From the NCBI RefSeq assembly GCF_000720135.1, contig NZ_JOIU01000004.1, positions 206,941 to 270,940 of the forward strand: a DNA stretch of 64,000 nt, read 5' to 3'. Each line of letters starts with the position of its first letter. Positions within the stretch are counted from its first letter, which is position 1. The notes under the pieces were generated by a model. That model worked only from the letters and a program-made list of their open reading frames with translations. It had not been told where the DNA came from and searched no databases. A program made the translations under genes and the position numbers. This stretch comes from Streptomyces sp. NRRL S-1022. Its GTDB lineage: Bacteria > Actinomycetota > Actinomycetes > Streptomycetales > Streptomycetaceae. Positions 35,681 to 45,600 of this stretch are shown here, one piece after another.

Positions 35681-36850
35681 ATGTCCACCGCCGTCTCCCG
35701 CACCGTCCGGACGCTGGCCGACCCCGACACCCCGTTCGCCGTCGTCGACGTGCACCGGGTCCGCCGCAACACCGCCCGGCTGCGGGCGCGGGCGGACCGC
35801 CTCGGGGTCGAGCTGCGCCCGCACGTGAAGACGGCCAAGAGCCTCGACGCGGCCGCCCTCCTGCACGACGGCGGCCCGGGCCCCGTCACCGTCTCCACCC
35901 TCGCCGAGGCCGAGGCGTTCGCCGACGCCGGTCACCGCGACATCACCTACGCCGTCGGCATCGAACCGCACAAACTCCCCCGGGTGGTCGCCCTGGTGCG
36001 GCGCGGGGTCACTCTGCGCGTCCTGCTGGACAGCACCGAGCAGGCGGCGTTCGTCGCCTCGGCCGCCCGGGAGGCCGGTGTCGCCCTGCCCGCACTGGTC
36101 GAGATCGACTGCGACGGCCACCGCGGCGGTCTCAGGCCCGACGCCCCGGGGCTCGTCGGCATCGCCCGCGTCCTCCACGACGCGGGCTGCCTGGACGGCG
36201 TACTGACCCATGCGGGCGAGTCGTACTTCTGCCACACCGCCGGGGAACGCCGTGCGGCGGCGCGGGCCGAACGGGACGCCGCCGTCGCCGCCGCGGAGCG
36301 GCTCCGCGCGGCCGGCCTGCCCGTGACCACGGTCAGCGTGGGCTCCACCCCGACCGCCCACGCCGCCGACGACCTCACCGGGGTCACCGAACTCCGCGCC
36401 GGCAACCACGTGTTCTTCGACCTGGTGATGGCCGGCCTCGGCGTGTGCGACCTGACCGACCTGGCCCTGTCGGTCGTGGTCACCGTCATCGGACACCGCC
36501 CCGAGTACGGCTGGATCGTCACCGACGGCGGCTGGATGGCCATGTCCCGCGACCGCGGCACCGCCGCCCAGCCGCAGGACCAGGGCTACGGCCTGGTCAC
36601 CGACCTCGACGGCACCCTGATCCCGGACCTGGTCATGACCGCCGCCAGCCAGGAACACGGCACCCTCACCGCCCGGAACGGCGCAGCCCTGCCCGAGCTG
36701 CCCATCGGCACCCGCCTGCGCGTCCTGCCCAACCACGCCTGCGCCACCGCCGCCCAGCACCACGGCTACCACGTCGTCGACGGCACCCGGGGCACGGCAG
36801 GGCCCGCGCCGGCCGTCGAGGCGTACTGGCCGCGCGTCACCGGCTGGTGA
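35681..36850 (+). CDS. D-serine/D-threo-3-hydroxyaspartate dehydratase-like PLP enzyme
   Basis: A 389-residue fold-type III PLP enzyme (alanine racemase N-terminal barrel, then a D-serine dehydratase-like C domain). ELRPHVKTAKSLD holds the PLP Lys; VSVGSTPTAH binds phosphate; PNHACATAAQHHGYHVVDG carries the zinc His and Cys. This family includes D-threonine aldolase and D-threo-3-hydroxyaspartate dehydratase. Between a DauR-like regulator and a threo-type ammonia-lyase, D-3-hydroxyaspartate or D-serine is a reasonable substrate (inference). Confidence 0.85.
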   Translation: MSTAVSRTVRTLADPDTPFAVVDVHRVRRNTARLRARADRLGVELRPHVKTAKSLDAAALLHDGGPGPVTVSTLAEAEAFADAGHRDITYAVGIEPHKLPRVVALVRRGVTLRVLLDSTEQAAFVASAAREAGVALPALVEIDCDGHRGGLRPDAPGLVGIARVLHDAGCLDGVLTHAGESYFCHTAGERRAAARAERDAAVAAAERLRAAGLPVTTVSVGSTPTAHAADDLTGVTELRAGNHVFFDLVMAGLGVCDLTDLALSVVVTVIGHRPEYGWIVTDGGWMAMSRDRGTAAQPQDQGYGLVTDLDGTLIPDLVMTAASQEHGTLTARNGAALPELPIGTRLRVLPNHACATAAQHHGYHVVDGTRGTAGPAPAVEAYWPRVTGW

Positions 36851-36897
36851 CCCCCTCCCGCCCCATTCCCCCTGCCGAGGACACAGCGAGGACTCCC

Positions 36898-37881
36898 ATG
36901 GCCGCCGCCCCCCTGCCCGTCTCGTTCGCCGACGTCCGCGAGGCCGCCGCCCGCCTCGACGGCATCGCCCACCGCACCCCGGTCCTCACCTCCCGCACCC
37001 TGAACTCCCTGGTCGGAGCGGAGGTGTTCATCAAGGCCGAGAACTTCCAGCGGATCGGGGCCTTCAAGTTCCGCGGCGCCTACAACGCCGCCGCCCAGCT
37101 TCCCCCGGACCAGCTGGCGAAGGGCATCGCGGCCTACTCCTCCGGCAACCACGCCCAGGCCACCGCCCTCGCCGCCCGCGAACTGGGCACCACCGCCGTC
37201 ATCCTGATGCCCGAGGACGCCCCGCGCTCCAAGCGGGAGGCGACCGCCGGGTACGGGGCGGAGATCGTCACCTACGACCGCTACACCCAGGACCGTACCG
37301 CGCTCGGCCACGCCCTGGCCGAGGACCGCGGCCTGGCGCTGATCCCGCCCTACGACCATCCTCACGTCATCGCCGGCCAGGGCACCGCGGCGCTGGAACT
37401 CCTGGAGGAGACCGGCCCGTTGGACGCCCTCCTGGTGCCCGTGGGAGGCGGCGGGCTCATCGCCGGCAGCGCCACCGCCGCGACGGCGCTGCATCCCGGG
37501 ATCCGCGTCATCGGGGTCGAACCGGAAGCCGGCGACGACACCAGGCGGTCCCTGGAGGCCGGGGCGCGCGTCACCGTCCCGGTCCCCCGCACCATCGCCG
37601 ACGGCCAGGCCCTGCCCACGCCCGGCGAGATCACCTTCCCCGTCAACCAGCGCCTGGTGGACTCGATCGCCCTCGTCAGCGACGACGAGATCGTCACCGC
37701 GATGCGTTTCGCCTTCGAACGGCTGAAGATCGTCCTGGAGCCCAGCGGGGCCACGTCCCTGGCCGCCCTGCTGGCCGGACGCGTCGCCGGCCCACCGCGA
37801 CGGATCGGCATCATCGCCTCCGGCGGCAACATCGACGTGGCCCGCTTCACCTCCCTCACCCAGCGCCCGGACCAAGGGTGA
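36898..37881 (+). CDS. Threonine/3-hydroxyaspartate ammonia-lyase family PLP enzyme
   Basis: A 327-residue fold-type II PLP enzyme without the ACT regulatory domain of biosynthetic IlvA. ENFQRIGAFKFRGAYNA holds the PLP Lys, YSSGNHAQATALA the Asn loop, and VPVGGGGLIAGSA the phosphate site; SGGNID near the C terminus is conserved. It matches serine racemase / L-threo-3-hydroxyaspartate ammonia-lyase in length. Third gene of the PLP unit. Confidence 0.87.
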   Translation: MAAAPLPVSFADVREAAARLDGIAHRTPVLTSRTLNSLVGAEVFIKAENFQRIGAFKFRGAYNAAAQLPPDQLAKGIAAYSSGNHAQATALAARELGTTAVILMPEDAPRSKREATAGYGAEIVTYDRYTQDRTALGHALAEDRGLALIPPYDHPHVIAGQGTAALELLEETGPLDALLVPVGGGGLIAGSATAATALHPGIRVIGVEPEAGDDTRRSLEAGARVTVPVPRTIADGQALPTPGEITFPVNQRLVDSIALVSDDEIVTAMRFAFERLKIVLEPSGATSLAALLAGRVAGPPRRIGIIASGGNIDVARFTSLTQRPDQG

Positions 37882-38327
37882 CGCGGGTGTAGTACCCGGT
37901 ACGGCCAAACCCCACCGGTCGGGGGTGCCGTCCGTGTGCTCCGGGGTGCCGGGGTCGGGCCGTGCCCCGGGCCGGGTGGGGCGGTCCGGGGGTGCGGCGG
38001 AGTCGCGGACCTGGCGCGCTGTGTGCGACGCCGATGGCAGCGGAGCCGCGGGACCCGAGCCGGTCCTGGCTCCGCGCCGCCCCGGTGCCTCCGCTGTCCT
38101 CACCCGGACGGTGGAACCGCCTGAAGTGCTCCCCGGGCCCGTGCCGGCACGGAGAAGGCCGGGCGCCGGCAGCCTTCCCGCCCGGGGGCGGCCCCGCTCC
38201 CGACGAGTGATCTTGGCGCGGATCTCGCAGGATGACCGAAGGTGCCCGGCCGCGGGAGTACGGCCGGCCGGGCAGCCGTACTCCCGCGCGGCTTAACGCC
38301 GCCCGAACCCCGCAGGAGCACCCCCTC
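37882..38327. other. 446-bp gap; long hairpin in leader of next gene
   Basis: No convincing CDS. The only strong structure is the inverted repeat CGCGGGAGTACGGC (38251-38264) with GCCGTACTCCCGCG (38275-38288), a perfect 14-bp stem with a 10-nt loop, 40 bp before the next start. The rest is GC-rich sequence with GGGGTGCCGG-like repeats near 37925-37995. Confidence 0.4.
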
Positions 38328-39227
38328 ATGGCGATGACGCAGGCCTTGATCCCGGCACTTGAGGATGCCCACCATGCCCATGCCGCAGCGCGCGACCGGC
38401 TGCGGGCGGATGCGGAGGCCGCTCCGCCCGGCCCCCACCGGCAGCTGCTGCAACGCCAGGCCGACGACATGCAGGACCGGCTTCACAGCATCGAGCTCCA
38501 CCTCAGCGGTCTGCGGCCCCGCGGTCTGCTCGGCGGCGTGACCGACATGGCGCGTTTCGCCGCCCGCACCACGGTGAGGACGGCCACGCTCCCGCTGACC
38601 CTGGGGCAGAAGGCCGTGACGGGCGTGATGCGCGGCCGGGGCACGGTCGACGAGCGGCAGCTGCTGAGGAACACCGAGGACGAGTACGCCGCCGCGGCCC
38701 GGGCCCTCGCCACCAGCCAGGCCGGCGAGGTCCTCGCCGACCAGGCCCAGGACCGCGTCACGCTCGACCTGTTCCTGGAGATGCGCGACCACGACCGGGA
38801 GCTGCTGGACCAGCTGGAGGACAGCCTCGCCCGGCAGGCCCGGGCCGTGGCCTCCGCCGGGGACGGCTTCCGCGTGGAACAGACGGCGAACGGCGGCCTC
38901 GCCCACCGGGCCGCCCGCCCGCTGCTGGCCGTCGCCGACCTGCTGCGCCACGCGGCACACCCCGGGCAGCGCCCCGGGCCGCCCGAGGAGCCGGCGGGAG
39001 AGAGGACCGAGGTGACCGCCGCGGCCGAGCAGGTCCAGGGAGCGGTGAGCAGCGAGGAGAGCCTGCCCATCGTCGGCTTCAGCCAGTTGAGCGTGGAGGA
39101 GATCGAGCAGCGCCTGCCCCTGCTGTCCGAGTCCGACCTGCAAGTCCTCCAGGGGTACGAGCGCACGCACGCCCAGCGCAAGGGCGTCCTGGAGGCCATC
39201 GAACGCCTGAGCTCCCACCCGTACTGA
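38328..39227 (+). CDS. Hypothetical helical protein
   Basis: A 299-residue, Ala/Glu/Arg-rich mostly helical protein. A four-helix part (residues 5-60, 95-180) is followed by a hinge and a C-terminal motif LPIVGFSQLSVEEIEQRLPL with GYERTHAQRKGVLEAIERL. That last motif is shared with other actinobacterial proteins that carry it as a short C-terminal helical domain; its role is unknown. CAGGAG lies 10 nt before ATG 38328. No signal peptide or membrane helix. Confidence 0.75.
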   Translation: MAMTQALIPALEDAHHAHAAARDRLRADAEAAPPGPHRQLLQRQADDMQDRLHSIELHLSGLRPRGLLGGVTDMARFAARTTVRTATLPLTLGQKAVTGVMRGRGTVDERQLLRNTEDEYAAAARALATSQAGEVLADQAQDRVTLDLFLEMRDHDRELLDQLEDSLARQARAVASAGDGFRVEQTANGGLAHRAARPLLAVADLLRHAAHPGQRPGPPEEPAGERTEVTAAAEQVQGAVSSEESLPIVGFSQLSVEEIEQRLPLLSESDLQVLQGYERTHAQRKGVLEAIERLSSHPY

Positions 39228-39304
39228 CCGACAGGTGCGAGCCGAAGCGATCGGCAGCAGATCGACAGGAATCGGAGGGCCGCCGCCCGCGCAGCCGGGT
39301 CCCG

Positions 39305-39570
39305 GACACCGGCGAGCACCCTGACCTCCTGGGCCGGTATCAGGCCCAGATCGCCGCGACCCCGCTGCTCACCGCCGAGGAAGAGGTGGCGCCGGCCCGG
39401 CGCATCGAGGCCGGGGTGCACGCCGCCGGGGGCGGCTGCACGACGGGCAGAGCCGCACCTTGCAGCAGGTGGCCGAGCAGGTGGGGCTGACCCGGGAACA
39501 CGTCCGCCGGCTGGAGCGGGAATCGTTCAGCCGGCTCCGGGCGCCCGACACCGGTGAGCGTCCGCTGTAG
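39305..39570 (+). pseudogene. Internally deleted principal-type sigma-70 factor
   Basis: Two pieces of an HrdB/HrdD-type sigma factor lie side by side in different frames. The first (39323-39427) reads DLLGRYQAQIAATPLLTAEE and RRIEAGVHAA, sigma region 1.2. The second (39433-39570, TAG stop) reads LHDGQSRTLQQVAEQVGLTR, then EHVRRLERESFSRLRAPDTG, region 4.2. Regions 2, 3 and 4.1 are missing and the join shifts frame, so no working sigma can be made. Confidence 0.8.
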
Positions 39571-39737
39571 TGGGCCGGCTGACCCGCGGGCGGTGACCGG
39601 CGGGCACGCCCCGGCCCGGTCGCCCGCGCCCGTCGCGTGCGCCGGGGCGGGCGGGCGAGCGCGGTCCGTGCCGGGTGTCGTACGCCCCGGCCCGCGTCCG
39701 GTGGCCCGCGTCGGGTCTCGTCTCGGGTGCTCCCCCG

Positions 39738-41810
39738 TCAGGGCTCGGCGCGGGCCACGAGCAGGGCCACGTCGTCGTCGCCCCCGGGTGGCCGGAGCGT
39801 TTCCAGGACCCGGTCGCACGTCTCCCTCAGATCCTGGTCGGCCGTCGCGGTCAGGGCCCGCAGGAGCGTGCCGAGGCGGGCGTCGATCGGGTCGCTGCGG
39901 GTCTCGACCAGGCCATCGGTGTAGAGAGCGAGCTGATCACCGGGGCGGAAGGGGAAGACCGTCGTCTCGAACGCCGTCCCGCCGACCCCCAGAGGCACAC
40001 CGGACGGCAGGTCGAGCAGCTCCGCGGGCCGGCCCGACCGCAGCAGGGCCGGGGGCAGGTGGCCGGCGAGACTGATGCGGCACTCGCCGCGCTCGGGGTC
40101 GTACCGGCAGTAGGCGCAGGTGGCGATGGTGTGCTCGACGTCCTCGGTCAGGCGGTCGAGGTGCCGGAGCACCTCCGCCGGGTCCAGGTCGAGCTCGGCG
40201 AACGCGCGGGTGGCGCTGCGCAGCTGCCCCATGCTGGCGGCGGCGTTGATACCGCTGCCCATCACGTCCCCGACGACCAGCGCGGTCTTGTCGCCGGGCA
40301 GGCGCATGGCGTCGAACCAGTCACCGCCGATCTCGCTGACGGCTCCGGCCGGCAGATAGCGGCAGGCGATCGTCAGGCCGGGCAGGCGGGACGGCAGCTG
40401 CGGCAGCAGCCGGCGCTGGAGGGTGAGGGCGGTGTTGCGCGCGCTCTGGTACCAGCGGGCGTTGTCGATGCAGGTCGCGGCCCGGCCGGCCAGCTCGCAG
40501 GCGAGGAGCGTGTCGTCCTCGTCGAAGGGGGCGGGCGTGCCGGTGCGCAGGAGGCAGAGGGCCCCCAGGACCTCGCCGCGGGCCAGCAGCGGCACCGCGA
40601 GGTAGGAGTGCGCCCCCGCCCGTTGCAGCCGGGAGGCGGCCTCGTCGGTGCGGGCGATGCGCCGCAGGTCCCCGCCGGTGGTCTCGGCCACCATGACCGG
40701 CCGACGGGTGCGCACGCACCGGGTGAGCAGCCGGTCGCTCTCGTAGCGGGCCAGTTCTCCGGGCGGGTCGGCGACGACGTCGGCCTCGTCGGCCCGGTCC
40801 GCGGCGACGGCGACGGTGCGGAAGCGGGCCGGGCCGGCGGCCGACGGGATGCGTCCGCGCAGGAGGCTCTCCAGAACGTGGACGGAGGCGACGTCGGCCA
40901 GGTCCGGTACGACGACACGGGCCAGCTCGTGCGCCGTCTTCGACACGTCGAGGGTCGTGCCGATGGAGGCGGAGGCTGAGGCGATCATGGCCAGCCGGTT
41001 GCGAGCCTGTGTCGCCGCGATGGCGGCCTCGTGGCGCTCCGTGATGTCGATGACGGACGTGGCCACTCCGAGCACCCGGCCGGCGGCGTCCTCCAGCCGG
41101 TGGTACGACACCGACCAGGCGTGGTCGCGCTGCGGATCGGAGGCGGGACGGCCGACGATGTACCGGTCGGTCACCGGCTCCCCGGTCTCCAGGACCCGGC
41201 GCAGCCGGCCCTCGATGGCCTCGCCGTCCAGGAAGGACAGGACGTCGCTGACCCGCCGGCCGCGATGGTCGGCGGCGGACATGCCGTGGATCCGTTCCAG
41301 CGCCGGGTTGACGTTCAGGTAGCGCAGGTCGGTGTCCAGGATGGCCAGGCCGATCGGGGACTGGGTGACCAGGCGTGCCGACAAGGCGACGCCCCGCTCG
41401 ACCTGGGCCAGCATCGCCTGGTCCACGGCCAGCCCCAGGGCGTAGGTGTCGCCGAGGTCGTCGAGCAGACGCATGTTGCGGAACTCGACCAGCCGGGTGC
41501 TGCCGTTCTTGTGCCGGACCGGGAAGGCCCCGGCCCAGTCGGTGCCGGACTCCATGACCTCGGCGAACAGCGCGATCACTTCGTCCCGGTGCTCCTCGTG
41601 GACCAGCAGCTGCGCCGCGAACCGGCCCAGCGCCTCCTCGGCGCTGTAGCCGAACAGGTCGACCGCCTGGGGGCTCCAGAACACCACGCGTCCGCCCGTG
41701 TCCAGCACCACCGCGGCCACGCTCAGCAGATCGAGCAGGCCGGTGGGCGACGTGCCGGCACCTGCCAGGGGCCGGCCCCGGCCGGGTCGCGAGGTGTCCG
41801 TGCTGCCCAT
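39738..41810 (-). CDS. PAS-PAS-GAF-SpoIIE phosphatase
   Basis: A 690-residue signalling phosphatase (PP2C/SpoIIE). Residues 24-140 and 145-260 are PAS domains (FWSPQAVDLFGYSAEEALGR; LAILDTDLRYLNVNPALERI), 270-450 a GAF domain (SYLAVPLLARGEVLGALCLL), and 465-690 the phosphatase with GGDWFDAMRLPG, VVGDVMGSGINAA and GGDDDVALLVAR metal Asp residues. It should dephosphorylate an anti-sigma antagonist. The RsbW-like kinase gene lies just upstream on the same strand. Confidence 0.92.
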   Translation of the reverse strand: MGSTDTSRPGRGRPLAGAGTSPTGLLDLLSVAAVVLDTGGRVVFWSPQAVDLFGYSAEEALGRFAAQLLVHEEHRDEVIALFAEVMESGTDWAGAFPVRHKNGSTRLVEFRNMRLLDDLGDTYALGLAVDQAMLAQVERGVALSARLVTQSPIGLAILDTDLRYLNVNPALERIHGMSAADHRGRRVSDVLSFLDGEAIEGRLRRVLETGEPVTDRYIVGRPASDPQRDHAWSVSYHRLEDAAGRVLGVATSVIDITERHEAAIAATQARNRLAMIASASASIGTTLDVSKTAHELARVVVPDLADVASVHVLESLLRGRIPSAAGPARFRTVAVAADRADEADVVADPPGELARYESDRLLTRCVRTRRPVMVAETTGGDLRRIARTDEAASRLQRAGAHSYLAVPLLARGEVLGALCLLRTGTPAPFDEDDTLLACELAGRAATCIDNARWYQSARNTALTLQRRLLPQLPSRLPGLTIACRYLPAGAVSEIGGDWFDAMRLPGDKTALVVGDVMGSGINAAASMGQLRSATRAFAELDLDPAEVLRHLDRLTEDVEHTIATCAYCRYDPERGECRISLAGHLPPALLRSGRPAELLDLPSGVPLGVGGTAFETTVFPFRPGDQLALYTDGLVETRSDPIDARLGTLLRALTATADQDLRETCDRVLETLRPPGGDDDVALLVARAEP

Positions 41811-41823
41811 GCCCCGTGCTCCT

Positions 41824-41840
41824 CTCCCACTCGGTGGGAG
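41824..41840 (-). promoter_or_regulatory. Hairpin next to the SpoIIE-gene start
   Basis: CTCCCAC (41824-41830) and GTGGGAG (41834-41840) form a perfect 7-bp stem with a TCG loop, 13 bp before the start codon of the phosphatase gene; it may cover its ribosome site. Confidence 0.4.
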
Positions 41841-41953
41841 CGCGCGCCGCGTCGCGCCTGGCTGCCTGTCTGCTTCCTACCTCCTACATAGTCACCGCGT
41901 TCGGGCGGACGTGCCTCGCGGCGACCGGCACGAGCGGGGCGGGGGGCCGCCCG

Positions 41954-42451
41954 TCACGGCGCCGGAGCCCGGCCGGCCGCGTCGCCTGCGGAGCCGTCCG
42001 CCGGCACTCCGTCCGCCAGCACCACCGAGGCGGTCGTCCGCTCGCCCAGCGGCTCCCGGTGCACCTCGAAGCCCTGGCACACGGCCGTCACGATCTCCAG
42101 GCCGTGCTGCCCCACCCGGCCCGGATCGGCGGCCCGGGCCACCGGGAGCTCCGGCGCGCTGTCCCGGACGGTGATCCGGACGCTGCCGCCGGAGAGCTCC
42201 AGGTCGACCAGGCACGGCCCCGGCGCGTGCTTGCAGGCGTTCGTCACCAGCTCGCTGACCACCAGCTGGACCACGTCCATCGCCCGGTCCGACACCGGCC
42301 GGCCGTGATCGGCCCAGGCCCGTGTCAGGAAGTCACGGGCCAGGTCACGGGCCTCGACGATGTCGGCGGGACTGCCGGGGTACGCGCCCGACGCCGTGAC
42401 GGGCCCGGCCCGGTCGGACCGCGGCTGCCCGCTCCGGGGACCTTCGTCCAT
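41954..42451 (-). CDS. RsbW-like anti-sigma kinase (HATPase_c_2)
   Basis: A 165-residue GHKL ATPase. VVQLVVSELVTNACKHAPGP is the N box; GGSVRITVRDSAPEL and GRVGQHGLEIVTAV are the G1/G2 boxes. Single-domain proteins like this bind sigma-B-type factors and phosphorylate antagonists. It sits before the SpoIIE phosphatase, with a 143-bp gap, and is divergent from the CHAT gene. ATG at 42451 has a GAGGGCGG site. Confidence 0.87.
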   Translation of the reverse strand: MDEGPRSGQPRSDRAGPVTASGAYPGSPADIVEARDLARDFLTRAWADHGRPVSDRAMDVVQLVVSELVTNACKHAPGPCLVDLELSGGSVRITVRDSAPELPVARAADPGRVGQHGLEIVTAVCQGFEVHREPLGERTTASVVLADGVPADGSAGDAAGRAPAP

Positions 42452-42632
42452 GGCCACCGCCCTCTGCCTGAGCGCGTGATCCTTACCCCGCATGTACCCG
42501 GAAACCTTCGCGGTCGCGATGGGAACGCGTGGGCGAGCGGGCCGGGTTGCGGTCGTGGGCCCGCTTGGTGGTGGACCGGCCCCCTCGCCGGGCATGATGC
42601 GGGGACGAGGCGGGCGCACGGCGGGGGAGCCG

Positions 42633-45600
42633 ATGGGCGGCGGGGTACGGCGGGACGAGGACGGCGCCGGGGCGGCGGAGCGGCAGCGGGAGCTGGCCGG
42701 CGTCCTCGACGACGTCGGCCGGCTGTGGCGCGCCGGCACGGAGGAGGAGCTCACCGAGGCGTCGGGCCCGGTGATCGACCGGCTGGGCCGCGTCGAGGCC
42801 GCGCTGGCGGAGCACGGGGAGGACTTCTCCCTCGCCTTCGTCGTCCTGGGTCTCGTGCTCGGCGTGCGCTGCAACAGCAGGAGGGAGCACGCGCCGTCCG
42901 AGTCCGACGCCGCGGACCGGGCGGAGGCGCTGCGGCGTCTGCGGTGGACGGACCGCCGTGCGCCGGCGGACGACCGGCTGGCCGTGCAGGCCCGCATGAT
43001 CCTGGTCTTCCTGCTCACGCCCTGGGCCGTGCCCCGCGCCGACGGCACCACCACCGTCCTGCGGGACGCGCTGCTCACGGCGGGCAAGAAGGAAGGGGTG
43101 CTGACCGAGTCGCTGCGCCGGGACCTCGAAGAGGCCAAGGAGGTCGTCGGCCGTATCGCCGCGGCCCCGCTCGACGCGGAGCTGCGGCGGCAGACCGCGA
43201 ACGTCGGACAGGTCATCGAGCGGATGCTGGCCCCCGGCGTGGACCTGGCGGATCCGCCGGCCGGTACGGAGGCGACGGCCGCCGGGGCGGAGGCGACGGA
43301 CGCGGGGGCCACGGACACGAGGGCCACGGACGCCGCCGGGGCCGCGCGGGACGGCGACGGCCCCGACGACGCCGGCAACCCCGACGACGCCGACGGCCCT
43401 CCCGACCCCGACGACCCCGAGGAGGCGCTGCTCGACGCCGTCCGCGGCCTGGTGGACCTGGCCGGCGCCCGCAGCACGGCGCAGTTCACCCGCATCCTGG
43501 TCTGGCTGCGCGCAGCGCTGGAGCCCCGGGCCCGCGGCCCTCAACCCCCGGTGCTGGAGCAGGATCCGCAGGCCGTGGCACTGCTGCGCCGGGCCGCCGC
43601 CGGCAGCGCGGCCGGGACCGACGGCGTACGCCGCGCCGCCGACCTGGTGCTGCGGGCGCTCCACGCGCTCCCGCCGGACGCACCGGAACGGGGCCGGGTC
43701 GCCAGGCTCCACGCCCACCTGCTGGTCGTGCTAGAACTCCTGGCGGACGGATCGGCCGACTTCAGCCTGGCGGAGCGGCCGGCGCCGGACCCGGCCGACG
43801 ACAGCCGCGACCGTCTGGACGACTGGCCGCTCGGCCTCACCCTGGAGCCCGGACTGGCCGCCTTTCTCAACGGTGCCCTGCGGGACTTCGCCCTCACGCT
43901 CGGTGTGTACGAGCGGCACCATGCGGCCCACGTCGAACGGCTGCTGGCCTACCGGACCGGTGACACCGGCTACTTGGACGACGCGGCGGCCCTGCTCAAG
44001 GAGGCGATCGACGGCAGCCCGCCGGATTCCTGGTGGGTCGTGACGCTGCGGGTGGACCTGGCCGAGGTCCTGGAGCAGGTCGCGCTGCACGGCGGCAGCT
44101 TCCAGGACGCGGACAGCTCCCTGGCCGCCCTGCGGGAGCTGGGCGCGCGGCTGCGCCGCGACGGCTCGCTGCCGCTCGACGCCCCGTTCACCCTGGAGTT
44201 GCTCCTGTCCACGGCGGACCTCGAACTGAGCCATGCGAAACGCACCGGTGACCACGGGGCGCTGCCGCCGCTGATCGAGGAGCTGCGCGCCCGGCACACC
44301 GCGCTGCCCGCGGACAGCACCTGGCGCGGCAAGCTGGCGCGGCGACTGGAGGAGCTGGAGCAGCTGGGCGGGGACGGGCGGCAGGCCTCCCGCGGCGCGG
44401 TGCCCGAGCCGCTGGACGTCGCCGCCGAGCTGGCGGACCTCGGGCGCGCGGTCGAGCAGGCGCGGCGTGAACAGCAGGCCCCGGCGGCGTACCGGCAGCA
44501 GGAGTACGACCGGTGTGCCGCGCTCGGCCTGCGGCTGTTCCTCTCCGTCAAACGCGGCCTGAACCATCCGGTGCTGCTGGACGGCGCCATCTCCCAACTG
44601 ACCCGCGCCCGCACGCTCCTTGCGGAGGGCAGGGGCGAACACCGCCGGGTGGACGTCCTGACGAAGCTGGCGGAAGCCCACATGATGCGCGCCGCCACCC
44701 GGACGGGGCCGCACGCCCGCGCGGACGAACAGGCGTTCCTGGAGGTCAGCCGTGAGGCGCTGGACGAGCTGGCCGCGGACGTCCTGCTCCAGACGGGCGC
44801 CGACCACGGTCTGTCCGCCGCCTTGAACGGTGACCTGCTGGCGGAGCGGCTGGCGTGGGCCGCCCTCATCCTGCGGCGGCCGGCCGACGCGGTGGCCGAT
44901 CTGGAGAAGGGGCGTGGCCTGGTGCACCAGGCCGCCGTCGCGTCGCGTGGCATCCCCCGGCTCCTCGACGCGGCAGGCCACCCCGAGCTGGCCCGACGAT
45001 GGCGGGCACACGTCCGCACCGGCCCACCGCGCCTGGATCCCGATGCCATCCCGCTCCATCCGGCCGGCATCCCGCGGACCCCCGATGCACCGCTCCGACC
45101 GGCCGGCAGCCTGCCGCCCACCGGATCGCCGACCCGCCCAGCCGGCGGTCCGCCGATTCCCAGTGCCCTGCGGCGGGAGGCGCTCGCCGCGCTGGGTGTC
45201 CGTGCCCGGCCGGGGCAGGGGCGGGGCGTCCGGCAGATGGCCGGTACGGCGGACGTGGCCGCGCTCACCGAGGGCCTGGCCGCCTCGGGCACCGACGCGT
45301 TGGTCTATCTGGTGCCCGGCACGCCCCTGCCCCACGGGTCGTTCCCCGGGCACGCGCTGATCCTGCGTCCCGGCGCCGCACCCGCCATGCTGCCGCTGCC
45401 GGAACTGATCCGGCCGGGCAGCGAACCGCTGGAGCGGTACCTCGACGCCGCGGCGCGGCGTTCCCGGGCGCTCGCCGATCCGCACCTGCACGTGAGCTGG
45501 AAGTCCGCCTACGACGGGCACTGGCAGGTGACGCTGCGTGAGCTGTGCGACTGGGCCTGGCCCGCGGTGATGGGGCCCGTGCTCTCGGCGGTGCGCCCAT

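Noticed and set aside
41954..43495. 513-residue minus-strand reading covering the kinase and CHAT gene start
   Set aside because: Only the last 165 codons match a family; the Ser/Ala/Arg-rich front is antisense of the CHAT gene.
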